A DNA stretch of 64,000 nucleotides from Neodiprion pinetum. Its lineage: Eukaryota > Arthropoda > Insecta > Hymenoptera > Diprionidae. The notes under the pieces are model-generated. The model was not told the DNA's origin, did not search any database, and saw only the letters and a program-made list of their open reading frames with translations. Both the position numbers and the translations under genes were made by a program. Below, one piece after another: positions 21,947 to 33,782 of the stretch. The stretch is from contig NC_060236.1 in assembly GCF_021155775.2 (NCBI RefSeq), positions 15,488,519-15,552,518 of the forward strand, read 5' to 3'. Each line of letters starts with the position of its first letter. The first letter of the stretch is position 1.

Positions 21947-24646
21947 TTATTTGTTTTCAATCGTTAACCGTTGCCGAAGGTCTAGCGGTTTCCATTTCTT
22001 CAGCCTACGTGCGATGCGATTTCTGTCGAGTAATTGCGTTGCTAACTGGTTGGGATGTTGGTCAATGCGCGTTTCGTAGCTGGTACTTTGATTTTTGGCT
22101 GCGTTTCTGACTGTGTCGATTCTGAGGTCGTTGTGGAGTGTTGCGTTGGAAATGTACCAGGGGGCATTTGTTATTGCTCTGAGCACTTTGGATTGGAATC
22201 TTTGTAGGATTTCGATATTTGAGTTGCTGGCCGTTCCCCAGAGTTGAATTCCGTATGTCCAAATTGGTTTGAGTACTGTTTTGTATATCAAGAGCTTGTT
22301 ATACAGCGATAGCTTAGATTTCTTGCCTATTAACCAGTACATTTTTTTGATTTTTAGGTCAAGTTCTTTTCTTTTCTTTTTTATATGAGATGCCCAGGTT
22401 AGTTTTTTGTGGAGGTGCATGTCGAGGTATTTGACCTCTTCAACTCGGGGGAGGGGTACGTCATTCTGCTTGACTGCATGGCAGTTACTTTTCTTCATAG
22501 TAAATGTGACATGGACCGACTTTGTAACGCTGGCTTTGATTTTCCATTTTTTCAACCATTTCTCGATGTTCTTTAGTTCGTTTTGGAGTGTCCTTGAGGC
22601 TGTTTCCGGGTCTTCGTGCACTGATAATACGGCAGTGTCGTCGGCGAACGTGGCTGTGGTGGTTTCTTGCCCCTTCGGGAGGTCAGACATGAACAGTGTG
22701 TAGAGGACCGGGCCTAGCACACTTCCTTGGGGAACTCCTGAGTTAATGGGAAAGAAATCGGAATATTCCATGCCATATCTCACTTCGAATTTCCGATTGT
22801 GCAAATGAGATTTTAGCAGTAGGTAAAACTGCGAAAGTTACGTTTTAATTTTGTGCAGCAATCCATCGTGCCACACCTTGTCAAAGGCTTGTTCAATGTT
22901 CAGAAACACTGCAGAGCAGTACTTTTTTTCCTCGAGTGCGTTCGCTATGGCGTTGTATACCCTGTTTACTTGTTCTACAGTTGAATATTGAGGTCTGAAT
23001 CCAAATTGATGTGCAGGAATCAGGCTCTGGGCAGTGATGGTGTTTTTCATTCTTGTCAACAGTAGCTTTTCGAGTAGTTTGGCCATAACGGGTAGGAGGC
23101 TGATGGGTCGGTAGGATGTGACAGAGTTTGGTGGTTTTCCAAGTTTTGGGATCATGATTATTTGCGCGACTTTCCACTGATTGGGTATGTCCGATAGGCG
23201 TATGATGGCATTGAACAGGTTGGTGAGAAACACTAGCCCTTTTCTTGGAAGTTTTTTGAGAGTTAATCCGGTGATTAAGTCGTAGCCATGACTTTTCTTT
23301 GCATTTATGTTCTCGCGTATTGTGTTTCCAATTTCCGCAGGGGAAAAGTGTCGGATCGGAGGTTCCATTGGGAGTGGACAGTCTAGGAAACTGAGTATGT
23401 CTACGTCGTTGTCCTGTGCAGGGAGGGGAGTGAAGACTTGTGCAAGATGTTCTGCAAATATCTTAGCTTTTTCGGCGTCGCTTTGCGCCCAGCTCCCGTT
23501 ACTTTTTTTTTTTTTGATTGGTGGATTGTTGTTCTGCATATTGTTGATTCTTTTTGTTGCTTTCCACAGGGAGTAGTCTATGCTTTTTGTGTTGGTTAGG
23601 TTTGCTAGGTAACCTTCAATGTTGCGATTATTGTGTTCAGGGATTATTTTTTTTAGTTCTCGAGTTACTTTGTTAACTTCTCTTTTATCGATAGGGTTTC
23701 TGCTCAGCTGCCACCGTCTGCTGAGTCTTCTCTTTTCAGAGATTTTCCGTTTTATTTGGATTGGATAGTTTATGGCTGTACAACGAACGCCAGCGTTCGG
23801 TGTGGATTCCCTTGCTGCGTCTTGGATTAGTTGGTTCAAGTATTCCGTTGCATCATCAATGTCGGTTTCGTTTTTTAGAGGAACATGTAGGTTTATTAAG
23901 TACTCGATTCTGTCTTGAAATACGAGCCAGTCTGTGTTTTTATTGTGTAGTGATGGTAGAGTTTCTTTTTCGGTTATTTCCGTGTAGAGCATTAGTTTTA
24001 CTGGGGTGTGGTCAGATGATAAATCCAGGCTGGATTCTGTGTGCGTATAATTTTTCGCTACTCCTTTAGATATAAAGAAGTCCAGTACATCCGGTGTTTT
24101 GTTTCTGTCTGACGGCCAATAGGTTGGATTTCCCGAAGAGAGTTGATCGCAGTGCAGGGCTGTCATTGCTTTTCGTAGTTCTCTTCCTCTAGTTGTCGCT
24201 AGTCTCGATCCCCATGTAGGGTGTTTTGCATTAAAGTCTCCCCCAGCAATAAAACGAGGCCTCAGTTCTCGAAGAAAGTCAGCAAATTTATTTTCTTTGA
24301 TACTATGTCTCGGAGGGCAGTACACCGCTGATACCACTAGGGGGCCTAGCTTTTTGTTGTCTACAATGATGTTCGTTGCCTGTAGGTAATCCTTGGTGTA
24401 GGGTAGTATTTCGTAGTGTTTGATAGATTTTTTAACAAATATTGCCGTTCCTCCATGCGCGGTGCCGTCGGGGTGGTTAGTGTTGTAGAGGTTATACCCG
24501 TTTATTTTGATGTAGCTCTTATCTGTGAAGTGAGTCTCTGAGACTAGAAGGATATCGATTTCGTTTATGTGTAAGAATGTTGTCAGTTCTTGTTTGTGGT
24601 TGGCTAGGCCATTGGCGTTCCACAGAGCTAATCGGTAGTAGTTGAA
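21947..24646 (-). pseudogene. Jockey ORF2: APE endonuclease and reverse transcriptase
   Basis: The frame opens right after the ORF1 stop, in the same frame, with LALWNANGLANHKQELTTF and LLVSETHF (endonuclease catalytic Glu), AGGDFNAKHPTWGS and SSDHTPV (catalytic Asp/His). RT follows: SYRPISLLPVMAKLLEK, FGFRPQYSTVEQV, then FLNIEQAFDKVW, where the first catalytic Asp of motif A (normally FLDI) is Asn. VPQGSVLGPVLY and FADDTAVLS (motif C) are intact. A single in-frame TAA at 22838-22840 splits the frame between KIKT and LSQFY. The Asn and the stop each would abolish RT activity. Confidence 0.85.
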
Positions 24647-25189
24647 TTATTTTTCCGTGAACTTGGTGAGTACCGTGGTCAGTAATTTTAGCATGGTATT
24701 CAGTAACTCGTTTTGTTGTGTTATTGCTTGTCTGAATTCATTAAATGATTTTTCGAGGACATTTAGCATTTTTCTGTTGTCTTCCGTACTGCTTGGGCGA
24801 GTGTTTGGGTTGGCTCCAGCCGCTTGTGCGTAGCTTTGATAGTGAGCACCGTTTACAATCGGGGGAATATTTTGGGTTTGTGTAGGGAGATCTTCGTGGG
24901 AGTTGTTTACATACTGTGGCCTTGATCTGTGCCATTGGGGCTTTTGGTTAACGGAGTTTCTTTTTTCTAGAATGTCCTGATATACCTGACAGCCTTTGTA
25001 ATTAGCCGGGTGATTACCCTCACAGTGGACGCATTTTGCTGGTGTCTCTTTTGGTTTTTTGTAGGAGGATGTAGGGTGGTCATCTCCGCATTTGACGCAT
25101 CTAAACTTTCTGTGGCAGTATGACTTAGTATGCCCGTATCGCTGGCATCTAATACAATGAATTATTGCCTGGTTTTTGATGTGAAACAT
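24647..25189 (-). pseudogene. Jockey ORF1, C-terminal half with zinc knuckles
   Basis: IHCIRCQRYGHTKSYCH, then FRCVKCGDDHPTSSYKK and AKCVHCEGNHPANYKGC are retroviral-type CCHC knuckles (the second and third slightly off pattern), followed by a polar linker and a predicted coiled coil (LNVLEKSFNEFRQAITQQNE). It ends in a TAA that is directly followed in the same frame by ORF2. ORF1 binds the element RNA. It is separated from its N-terminal half by an insertion at about 25190-25565. Confidence 0.8.
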
Positions 25190-25565
25190 CTATAGCCGCA
25201 CGTAAAACCGATTTCTGGCGTGGCGACGCATGCCGTGGCGACACGTCGCCACGCTATATGATGGTATATATATACAGTCTATATGTAGTAGTGTGTACGG
25301 TGTGGTGACGCGTCGCCATGCGCAATCGACTGTACGATTCTCTTCCCACTCGATCCGGCGTCAAGCCATCTCTCTCGCCACACTGAGCTCGGATACCTAT
25401 AGTGTATACTCCATAGTGTATACAGTGTTGTTTACTACGGTACACATAACCTGTATTTTACTTAAAAACAAATTATTTTTTTAAATTGATTATTTATTTT
25501 AATTAATTTTAATTTTTTTAAATTGATTATTAATTATAATTGATTTTAATTTTACAAAATAATGT
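25190..25565. mobile_element. About 375-bp insertion in Jockey ORF1, GC hairpins
   Basis: The ORF1 frame stops at both sides of this block and resumes with the expected order of domains. ACATCT occurs at both edges and may be a short target-site duplication. It holds a perfect hairpin, GCGTGGCGAC (25216) with GTCGCCACGC (25245), a related GTGGTGACGCGTCGCCA near 25310, a TATA-rich stretch, and an AT-rich tail. Its class is unknown; a SINE-like or foldback element is possible. Confidence 0.5.
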
Positions 25566-26363
25566 CGATGTTTCACATCTGCCAGGCGTCCCGTGATTTT
25601 TTGGCGGTTCGATCTTAATTTTGGCGTTTAAGAGGAGGTCAATTTTGTAAATATCTTTGTTGTTTGGGCTCGGCTCTAAGTCGACAAAAAACAGAGGTAA
25701 CGGTATTTTGGTTTTATTGTTTCGTATGTTTGTAACGTTCCTCACCTGGTGTACTAATTCATCGATGGCGTTTTTTATGTCTTCGAGTGCAGTGGAAGGG
25801 TGCAGGGACCGCAGTACTATTCGATATGCTCGCTGTTGTTTCAGCTGGAAAATGTGGTACGATGCTTCTTCCTCATTGAGCATGTGAATAATTTTTCGAT
25901 AGGATTCTGAGTCTTGTGGCATTATTTTTATGTTGCCATCGGTGTTCATGGTTTTGTGTGTGTATTGTTGCTTGGTTACCACTCTCTCGAGGCACTTCTC
26001 CAGATCGATGATTGATCGAACGTCCGGTACGAATATCGGCGGTGGCTTCGGTTCTCTCGTGCTTGTCTCAGTCTTGTTGTTATTGTTTGGGCTCTTGTTC
26101 TGGCTATTACACGGTTGGTCGTGTACGTTGTTGAGGGCAGTAAATCTGTTTCTGGTTTGAATTTGGTTACGTTCTTCGTCGTCACTGTCCGTTAATCTGA
26201 AGGTTCTACGGCGTTTTTTGTTTGGTATGATTTGCCATGTCGGTGATTCTTTACTCCCGTTGGTTCCGGTGGAGTTTCGTGTAAGAACCATTCGTTCTCG
26301 TTTGCTGGATAATTGAATGTAGAACGGATATGTAATAATACATAAACAAGCATAGGTATTCAT
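25566..26363 (-). pseudogene. Jockey ORF1, N-terminal half
   Basis: Starts with Met-rich leader, then the likely start MVLTRNSTGTNGSKES. A basic and acidic region (KKRRRTFRLTDSDDEE) precedes a folded domain with YHIFQLKQQRAYRIVLRSLH, the typical PRE_C2HC-like region preceding the zinc knuckles in Jockey gag. Cut by the insertion at 25565. Confidence 0.7.
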
Positions 26364-26370
26364 ATTGTAA

Positions 26371-27044
26371 AGTGTACGATTTTTCAGAACTTATTGCAGC
26401 TCGTATTAAAAATTGTGCATTACGGTAAATTGTTTTGCCGTACAGGATAAAAGTAGAAATTAATTATATTTGAAAAAAAAAAATACGGTCTTCTCTTAGT
26501 CGGTGGACAATAGGACCGATCTTGCCGAATCGAAAACATCCTATGCTGTTGGCTATACGTTTCACAGATTCAGGGTTTATCAATTACACGATTACGTTTA
26601 CATCACAGCTCAATACGAAAATTTTAACTGCCACAAAATAAACTATGATGATAATTCTTGAGAAACAACTCTTACTACTTTTATACGGTTCGAAATATGC
26701 TTCATTGTGGAATTGACCATCTCAGAAATAACCTCGCAAAGTATACAGGGACTGCTCTAGAGCTTGACAGATATCGATCGAAAAGAAAAAGTTCCATCCC
26801 ATAGAGGTATTACAATAAAGTATGGGACCTTTAGGTTCTCGTGTAAGTGGAAGTGCCTTCTTATTAGAATGAAAAAGAAAATAAAAGGTGCCTATGTATA
26901 ATGCCTAACTGTTTGGGTGCGTTCCGAAATTAGCTGGCAGCGCTAAAAACTCCCTAGAATAGAAGCAGAGCTACCCACGAACTCGGCAGCGCAAACGAGA
27001 TAAAATATTATTGGTAGCACTGGGAGCTAATATCAGAACCCTAT
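26371..27044. other. Intergenic, probable LINE 5' flank
   Basis: An A-run at about 26472-26482; otherwise no coding trace. The exact 5' end of the Jockey copy could not be fixed because no target-site duplication matched the poly(T) side. Confidence 0.4.
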
Positions 27045-27562
27045 CACCCGTATTCATAGTCCTTCCTTGAGGAACAAGGATTCCTTGTTCCTCATTTCAC
27101 GTTTCATAGACCTTCCTCGACAGAACAAGGAGTCTTATTGGCCTCCTTCTTTCAAGGCAGGTCTCGAGCTTCCTTGAGGAAACCTTCGGCACTGCGATTG
27201 ACTGTTTCGTTTCATGTAGCCAACGCTTGCGCTTGCGCTTGGCGTCTATGCACTTATGACCCGTATGACGCAGAGATCACAGCCAGTCTACAGGTTAACT
27301 TCTTTGAGGTTATACACTCTCATTAACCGACGCAACTTGACAATGAGAGCCAAGCGGTTTAAGTTAGATTTGAAATATAGCCGAGTGGCGCTTCGATCAG
27401 CAGTTTTACAACCATAAGCAATCACATATCCCTAAATATATCTTCCTTCTGGAAGGGAGAGCCAAGTTGTGACTATGAAACGAAGACGCCTCTGAGATTC
27501 AAGGAAGCCTTGATCAAGGCGTCCTTTATCCTTGAGATAAGGAGAGACTATGAATACGGGTG
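27045..27562. mobile_element. 518-bp MITE with 17-bp inverted ends
   Basis: CACCCGTATTCATAGTC at 27045 and GACTATGAATACGGGTG ending at 27562 are perfect inverted repeats. TAT lies directly outside both ends (27042-27044 and 27563-27565), which fits a 3-bp target-site duplication. Subterminal AACAAGG/CCTTG words repeat in both orientations. No protein is encoded. Confidence 0.7.
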
Positions 27563-27565
27563 TAT

Positions 27566-29153
27566 GTTGTATGCTCGAGTAGAAAGAGAAAGGTAGACGG
27601 CTTTCATTTTCTCTTTCTTTTTAGTTGGGGGACACTTTCAGAGCTGTCTTCCCTCCTCTATGCTTATTATATCTCAGTCACCTATATGGTTGGCAACTGT
27701 TGTATAGTGTATTGATCGAGATCTGTCATGGTCTGGCAGATACGCAAAGAGCTGGCTTTATGATTCTGGATTGTGGAAATAATTGTGTGACCACTCCAGG
27801 CTATCCTATTCCGAATAAAAGCCGAGAAAATAAATCGTAGATAGATAATGGTTTGTAGTTATTTCGTGATGGTTTGTAGTTTCTGTCTTTGTCTTGAGCT
27901 GTCCCATAGAAATGTCTAAAGAACATAACCTTTCCAAATTAAATACCGACATAAATAAATTAACCAGACCTGACTAACACCATTGCATTAGATAAGTATA
28001 TAACCCTTCAGAAATATTAATTATGAAAACGAATGTTTACATAATTGTCTATACAATTTTTTAGAGTAATTGATGTTTTGTGATTATTTGCAGACTTTTG
28101 AATGCTTCAGGTAAGAAAATAAACATTGACCGTGTTGCAGAGTATGTCGTGCAAGCATCAATTAGGACTTGCGTCAAATTAGAGGTATTCAACATTCATC
28201 AATGAGAAATAAAATTTGTCAGAAAAGAGAGTGAGGTGCATATTGTGTAACCAATTGACAGTGTCAGGGAATGGGGGGGGGGATAGGTCAAGCCTGTTTG
28301 ATAGCGTAAAGGCTAATACGCCATATTTGGAGGGAATTCGTATCGAACAGACGCAAACTTGCATATAAGCATTATATTGACATACTGACTGATAGCGTCC
28401 TTTGATTTACTTTGCTTGGCAATAGATAATGCATCTACTTTCATAAGCCGGCGTAGTGTAATAATTCTCGGTAACTCGATTCCCCTTGTTCCTAATTAGT
28501 ACATGTTTGCCTTACTGTGGCGTTATAGTTGAAAAATGGTGAGTTTGCGCATTGAATATTAATTCTTGTAGTCGGCTGACAAAGTTTCGATAGTATACAC
28601 AAGTTGGTTGAACTAGTTCAGAGCCGTAGCAGAGGACCGATAAATTGCTCGATGGTAGTATATTATGAATGAGTCAAGTGACAAAAGGCCTATGGGATCA
28701 TTCTATGCATCAGGAGCTTCATATTTTTGGCCACGTAAACACCTCTACAAGTTTCAACAGAATCCGTGATCTGGAGATCTGGTACTATCCATCTAAGTTC
28801 CATAATTACTTTGGACAAATATTCTATCTGTGTTGAAATTCGTAGTCGTTTAGAATACTTAACCAATGTTCAAAATATGTGCGAAATAATGGTCTACCAG
28901 AGAATCAATTTTAATGAAAATCATGTTCCGTATTTATCCTAATAATTATAACTATAAATGCTCACACGCAGAAATGGATCCTGCGGCAGCTAATTTTTCT
29001 CCCGAGACAATTACTTCAGTAATAGGGCAGAATTAGCTGTTGCAAAATGAATTTCCGCATGTGTACAAACTATACTTAATGTTCAAATGAATGATGGAAC
29101 AACAGAAAATTTATGATTTTTTATTGACAAATCTGAATTTTCGAAATATTTAC
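27566..29153. other. Intergenic or intronic, nothing recognised
   Basis: No convincing frame. If the zinc-finger exon is real, part of this could be its downstream intron. A G-run lies at 28274-28280. Confidence 0.4.
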
Positions 29154-29421
29154 CTGAATTTTGATTTGTTTTTGTGCCTCTTGACGTGCGTAAGGAATCC
29201 GTAATACTTGTCGTACACATTGCAGCATTGTACGCACATGAATTTCGCTTGTTGATTATGAACAATTTCATGGTGTCTCTCGAGCATTTCAAGACTAGGC
29301 AACTTATCGTCGCAGTCTGTACATAACCAGGGATACCTGTCCAAGCCCTCACCCCTCTTTCGACCTGGTTTCGATGGCTCTGCTGCTCGAGCTTCTATCA
29401 TTTCCACGTCAGATTCAGTAC
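29154..29421 (-). CDS. Exon of a C2H2 zinc-finger protein
   Basis: On the minus strand an acceptor (cccttgaag) precedes 29421 and a donor (CAG/gtaaat) follows 29154; the exon begins with two bases finishing a split codon. It encodes a short acidic linker, a basic patch (KPGRKRGEG) and two C2H2 fingers: CTDCDDKLPSLEMLERHHEIVH and the finger beginning FMCVQCCNVYDKYYGF, ending HVKRH. Such fingers bind DNA or RNA in nuclear regulators. Neither flanking exon was identified. Intact splice sites and clean coding sequence make this the best host-gene candidate here. Confidence 0.6.
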
Positions 29422-29620
29422 CTTCAAGGGGAAAAGAAACATCACTGTTGACATTTAATACTTATAAATCTTCATTGAAAAATGTGAAAGAAGAAAATAT
29501 GCGAATTGTAAGTATCCAGTCCTAACTCCATATTCGAAGTTGGTTTCATTTGGATTAGATAAAATGTAATGCGATCTAAAAGGTGCTGTAAGTTATTTGT
29601 TCGATGTGAGATATGTACCT

Positions 29621-29950
29621 AGTTGAAGTTTGGATCGTTCGTCGAACGGTTTTTTAAAAATGGGATTTTCGAATTTCTCAGACTTAACTACACATTTGAA
29701 GGATGAAAAATGTGTCAAATGTCACAATTCACACGCAAAAAGAGCCCTAACAGCAAACCACCCTAACCGGACAAATGGTATATCTTCAATCGTGCTAGTG
29801 CACCAAGTGAATGTGCCACCTAATAGTGATAGAGGGTATGTGTGGCAACACTACGAACTATTTCCGGAAGTACAATAATTTACAAAAAATGGGACGGGTA
29901 CATCCGGTATGAAACACCTCCGCTCGAGAGCGGAAAAACCGTTGCGTAAT
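29621..29950 (+). repeat. Dispersed repeat, plus copy (family A)
   Basis: Shares GTTTGGATCGTTCGTCGAAC, GGTATATCTTCAATCGT and ACTATTTCCGGAAGTACA blocks with the minus copy at 33783-34275. The 82-residue frame here is repeat sequence. Class unknown. Confidence 0.7.
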
Positions 29951-29954
29951 CGCT

Positions 29955-30310
29955 TTTTGGAAATTCTTTCCCTCTCCCTAGTTTCGGTGTGGTGGTGCTG
30001 ACTTAACGTTACGCACCTATATTATTTTTTTTTTTTCATTTTTTTCAAAAGCACGAAATTTGGGACTAGTGTGTATGAAGAACCTAAAATGAGCCTAAAA
30101 TTCTTACGTCATCGTTTTTTCTAAGTTATTTCCCCTTCATTAGTTTTCGGTGTAGCGGTGTTGGCTTAATGTTAAGTTAGCACCACCACCGTTTTTTGCG
30201 GTTTTTTCAAGAGCATGAAATTCGGCATTGTAGCATTTAATTAGCCTAAGATGATCCTAAAATTGTGGCAGGTATAGTTAGTTTTTCGATTTTCCGTTGT
30301 GGTGGTACCA
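29955..30310 (+). repeat. Degenerate tandem repeat, three units of about 110-150 bp
   Basis: TTTCGGTGTGGTGGTGCTGA, TTTTCGGTGTAGCGGTGTTG and TTTTCCGTTGTGGTGGTACC head three related units, each followed by a T-run and AGCAYGAAATT(T/C)GG. Confidence 0.55.
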
Positions 30311-32344
30311 GCTTAACGAAAGTATATCTCACTATTTTTCTGGCACATTTTGTTATGTGCGGTTCGTTTGTATGCAAGAGGCTTAAGTCAAGTTCTAGTT
30401 ATACTTGCCACACTTGTTTGAAAACGTGTATCGTTTGAAATCAATCATGATTGACGATAATATCACAACAGCATAACCGTAGGTGTAATGTTTAAGCACG
30501 AATGCTAACAATAAGTCAAACCAGAATCTTGTACGCAATTTAAACTTCAGGAGATATAGCCTTCTCCTTAAAGTTAACCCTCGGAGAATACACAAGGTCT
30601 CTCAGACCCTGTCCTCAAGTTCCGACTGTAACCCTATTTTGCCTGAATTTTTTCAAATTATTACCTAAAATATAAAAAATTACATAATTATATTTCTTAC
30701 GAAATTTCCTTTTATTTTCAAAAATTTTTCAATCCGGAATTTTTTTGGTTGAAGTGTAAATATTTCTAACGAGTCATTTCAAATACGGAGTTTAATCCTA
30801 CAATCTTTAAAGAATATCTGAGATTTTTTTCGAGTCAATCGGATAAGTATTTTGAAATAGCGGAGCGTACAAAAAGGTACAAAGTCTGACAGAACCAGAG
30901 TGTACTCCATGATCGCAAAATTGTACTCCGAGGGCTGAGGGCGCGTGATTATGGAGCCTCATTTTTCGTTACTGGAACTGGACGAGAAACTGAAATTTGT
31001 TCAAATTCCGGCAGGACATTGCGTTTTCTTGCGTCACTTTTCAACAATCATCGCACTGGTCAACAGTGATTTTGTTGCCCTTGATGTTTGAGTGGTCAAT
31101 AAGATTTGATCTCGACGACCCTAGGAGTAAGCGCAGTTTTTCTCGATTGTTATTATTATTTATTTTATGGATATTTTCATATATATGACTCAGCAAAGCA
31201 ATATTTAAATAAAAACTTGGATTTCTATTGTATATCTACAATTTATCGAAAAAAATATTATTGATGGCTTTAGTTATACTTAATTTATTCAGACAAAAGT
31301 GAAAACAATATAGAAATTAAAATATTTTTTGAAACTTCTCTTAGTTTCAGTTTTCTCTAGATTTTATTTTATAATATTTTTGGGAACTATGCCTTTGTCG
31401 AGTCCTGCAGCAGTAATCTGCCATCATGTGTCTATCTAGCCGACCCTGATATCTTTCCTCCATCACTTGCAAAACCTAGTGAAAGCGTTAAGATCTGACT
31501 TCCGTCTTTGATTGGAATACCTTCCGAAGCCAACCCCTTCTCTTTCGATACCAAATTCACATATAAAACAGAGTGAATTTGATAAAATTATGATGTCATT
31601 AGTAAATTCTGGGTCGTCAAACATCAAAATTCACGAAAAATATCGAAATAACGAAATTTTATTAAATTGTTTTCTTGAGCTGTGTTATTACTTGACTTGA
31701 TTGGATTCTTTCAAACCCTCAATGTATCCACATGCGCAAAAACACGGACAAGAAAGCCAATCTGTCGAAAATAGTAATATAGACGGTCAATTATTAGGTA
31801 TATGTCTGGTCTGACAGTGCATTAAGTATTAAAGCTAAATCTTCACATTCAGAAAAACAGGTTGTTCTATGTAGGATAGGATTTCATGTGAGCACGGAAC
31901 TTATTGCATGATATGAACATCAGGTAATGCATCATAACGTAAGATGTCACATGATTATGTGAGCAAATGACGTATTATTTTATAATAAGATTATGCATGA
32001 TGCACTAGTCGAAGAAGTGATCATTTAATCCATTTGCTCAGCCTCCACAGAAACATAGAGCGCCGCGATGTCGACGCCCCGACGAGTACGTGGCGCTAGA
32101 GCCGCCTCCCTAGCCGCCCGTCTAATCGGAAGGAACCCCCGTACGTTAATATTATTTACTGTCATATTTGCAGTGTATGTACGTAAGTTTTTCGTAAATG
32201 AATAGTTGAATCAGTTTGCAATTGTACACAGTTCACTTTAATTAGGATGCGTATTGATACGTTTACTGGTCACTGCTTCTTTCATAGCGTTACCGAAAAA
32301 AAGTCTTTACGGTTGGGTACATTGATATTTTTTGACTAACGCAC
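30311..32344. other. Intergenic, nothing recognised
   Basis: AT-rich with no supported gene. Short frames such as 30997-31188 and 31512-31700 lack any protein-like pattern. Confidence 0.5.
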
Positions 32345-33105
32345 TATTATACAGGGTAGAGAAAAAATATGTAAACACCTATATAATCGTTAGGGGTGGT
32401 CAAAAGATAATTACCAAGGTCAGGTTTTACGTAATTTTCAATAGAGATACGATAATGACCTTGAATTTGACCTGGAGTCACAAACTCAAAATCATTTCAA
32501 GGACGACTAATTTAAAAAAAATATAAACCCCAATTTTTGACCACTCATTTTTGTTGTTTGTCACCGTTTTTGACTCTGCTACCGTCCTGTACGTGGCGCT
32601 GACCGTCGCCCAAACATCCTGTCCCGTTCTATTCAGTGAAGAGCCATCCGAACCAGTCGGGAGACTGTCTGCGCCACGTATAAGACTGTAGCAGAGATCT
32701 TTAGGTTAACCTTCGAATGACCTTGAACTTTTACTTGATGGTCAAGCTTCAGATCATGATCAGATCCGCCTGACGGAGGCTGAAAACTTTTGGCTAATAT
32801 AATTTCCACGAAAATAGATATTCTTAAAATTAACCTATTATTGTTTTATAGAGCTATATCGATCCGTAGGAGTCGCTAAAGGTAAAATTGTTCGCTCTAT
32901 CTGATTTCTGGACAAAAATAATGGGCATCTACTTTAATAGAAAGGGACCCTTGCAATGACCTTAAGATCGTACCTTCAGGTGAAATCCAGGGTCAACATA
33001 GAATTCTTCGTCGAAAATTACAAAAGACCTGACGTGAGATATTTTTCGTTTAACCGCCCCTCACAAATTACTCGGGTGTTTCCAAATTTATTTCCCAGTA
33101 TGTAT
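32345..33105. mobile_element. Foldback element with a nested short hairpin
   Basis: Left (32345-about 32500) and right (about 32935-33105) ends are diverged inverted copies sharing GGAAACACC, AGGGG(T/C)GGT and AGGTCAGGT blocks. In the middle 32571-32697 is a second inverted pair built on CTCTGCTAC and TACGTGGCGC. Divergence shows it is old. Neither target-site duplication could be fixed. Confidence 0.5.
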
Positions 33106-33287
33106 ATTGCGGCTGTTTGGCGTGAAATTGAAACTTATAACAATATTTAATCAGTGAATCAACCATAAATCACTTTGGAAAAGCTATTTTGTTATTCAAT
33201 ATTGTTTTTCATAAGAAAAAAGTGATGTGAGCGGCATGGAGGAAGGCGAGCTCCAGCATGAGCCTGGAAATCATGGGGGAGTCCGAA

Positions 33288-33520
33288 AAAATCGAGAGCG
33301 ATTAAGAGGACAGGGAGAATGGAAAGAAAGAGGACAAGGAGAAGGCACGGGCAGAGGACGAAGAGGATTGGAAGAAAGAGGACAAGAAGAATGCAGAGGT
33401 AGAGGACAAGGAGCATGGAGGGGAAAATAACAAGGAAAATGGAAAGACAGAGGACTAGGCGGATGGAGAGGACGAGGATGGAGAAAAAGAGGTGAACAAG
33501 GGAGACAGAGAGGGAATTGG
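33288..33520 (+). repeat. Purine-rich minisatellite
   Basis: Units like GAGGACAAGGAGAATGGAAA repeat with drift. Frames on both strands run through it (Arg/Glu/Gly or Leu/Pro-rich) and are composition artefacts. Confidence 0.7.
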
Positions 33521-33782
33521 TGCACACGTGGCGGGCAGTTTTGGGTAGGAGAACGGCATCAGCCATATGGGTAGTCGAAATACTACAGGAATGTTATCAC
33601 ACATAACTACACTACTATACCGCTGAAAAAAAACTGACTGAATAGACTGAAGTAAATTATAATGAATGTATTGATTTCAGAATAACCATACATGACTCTG
33701 CTATATTGGATCTCTCGGGAATTCGTCTCATCCCTATACAATCTTCATGTCGAGATTGAATAGCTTTATTAGTCGTTGCAAT

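Larger units (their letters stand above)
21787..26370 (-). mobile_element. Jockey-type LINE, minus strand
   Basis: On the minus strand: gag-like ORF1 (26363 to 24647, interrupted), ORF2 with endonuclease and RT (24646 to 21947), then a 3' UTR ending in a poly(A) tail seen as T18 at 21790-21807. The two-ORF plan, the CCHC ORF1 and the RT motifs fit the Jockey clade. Point stops and one insertion inactivate it. Confidence 0.85.

Noticed and set aside
28960..29036. Short plus frame starting MDPAAANFSPET
   Set aside because: Only 20 residues before a stop and no splice partner or family; could be chance.
30954..31091. 46-residue plus frame starting MEPHFSLLELDEKL
   Set aside because: No conserved pattern, splice signal or neighbour supports it.
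33192..33566. 124-residue hydrophobic frame (Leu/Val/Phe-rich) on the minus strand
   Set aside because: It is the complement of a purine-rich minisatellite; the apparent membrane protein is a composition effect.
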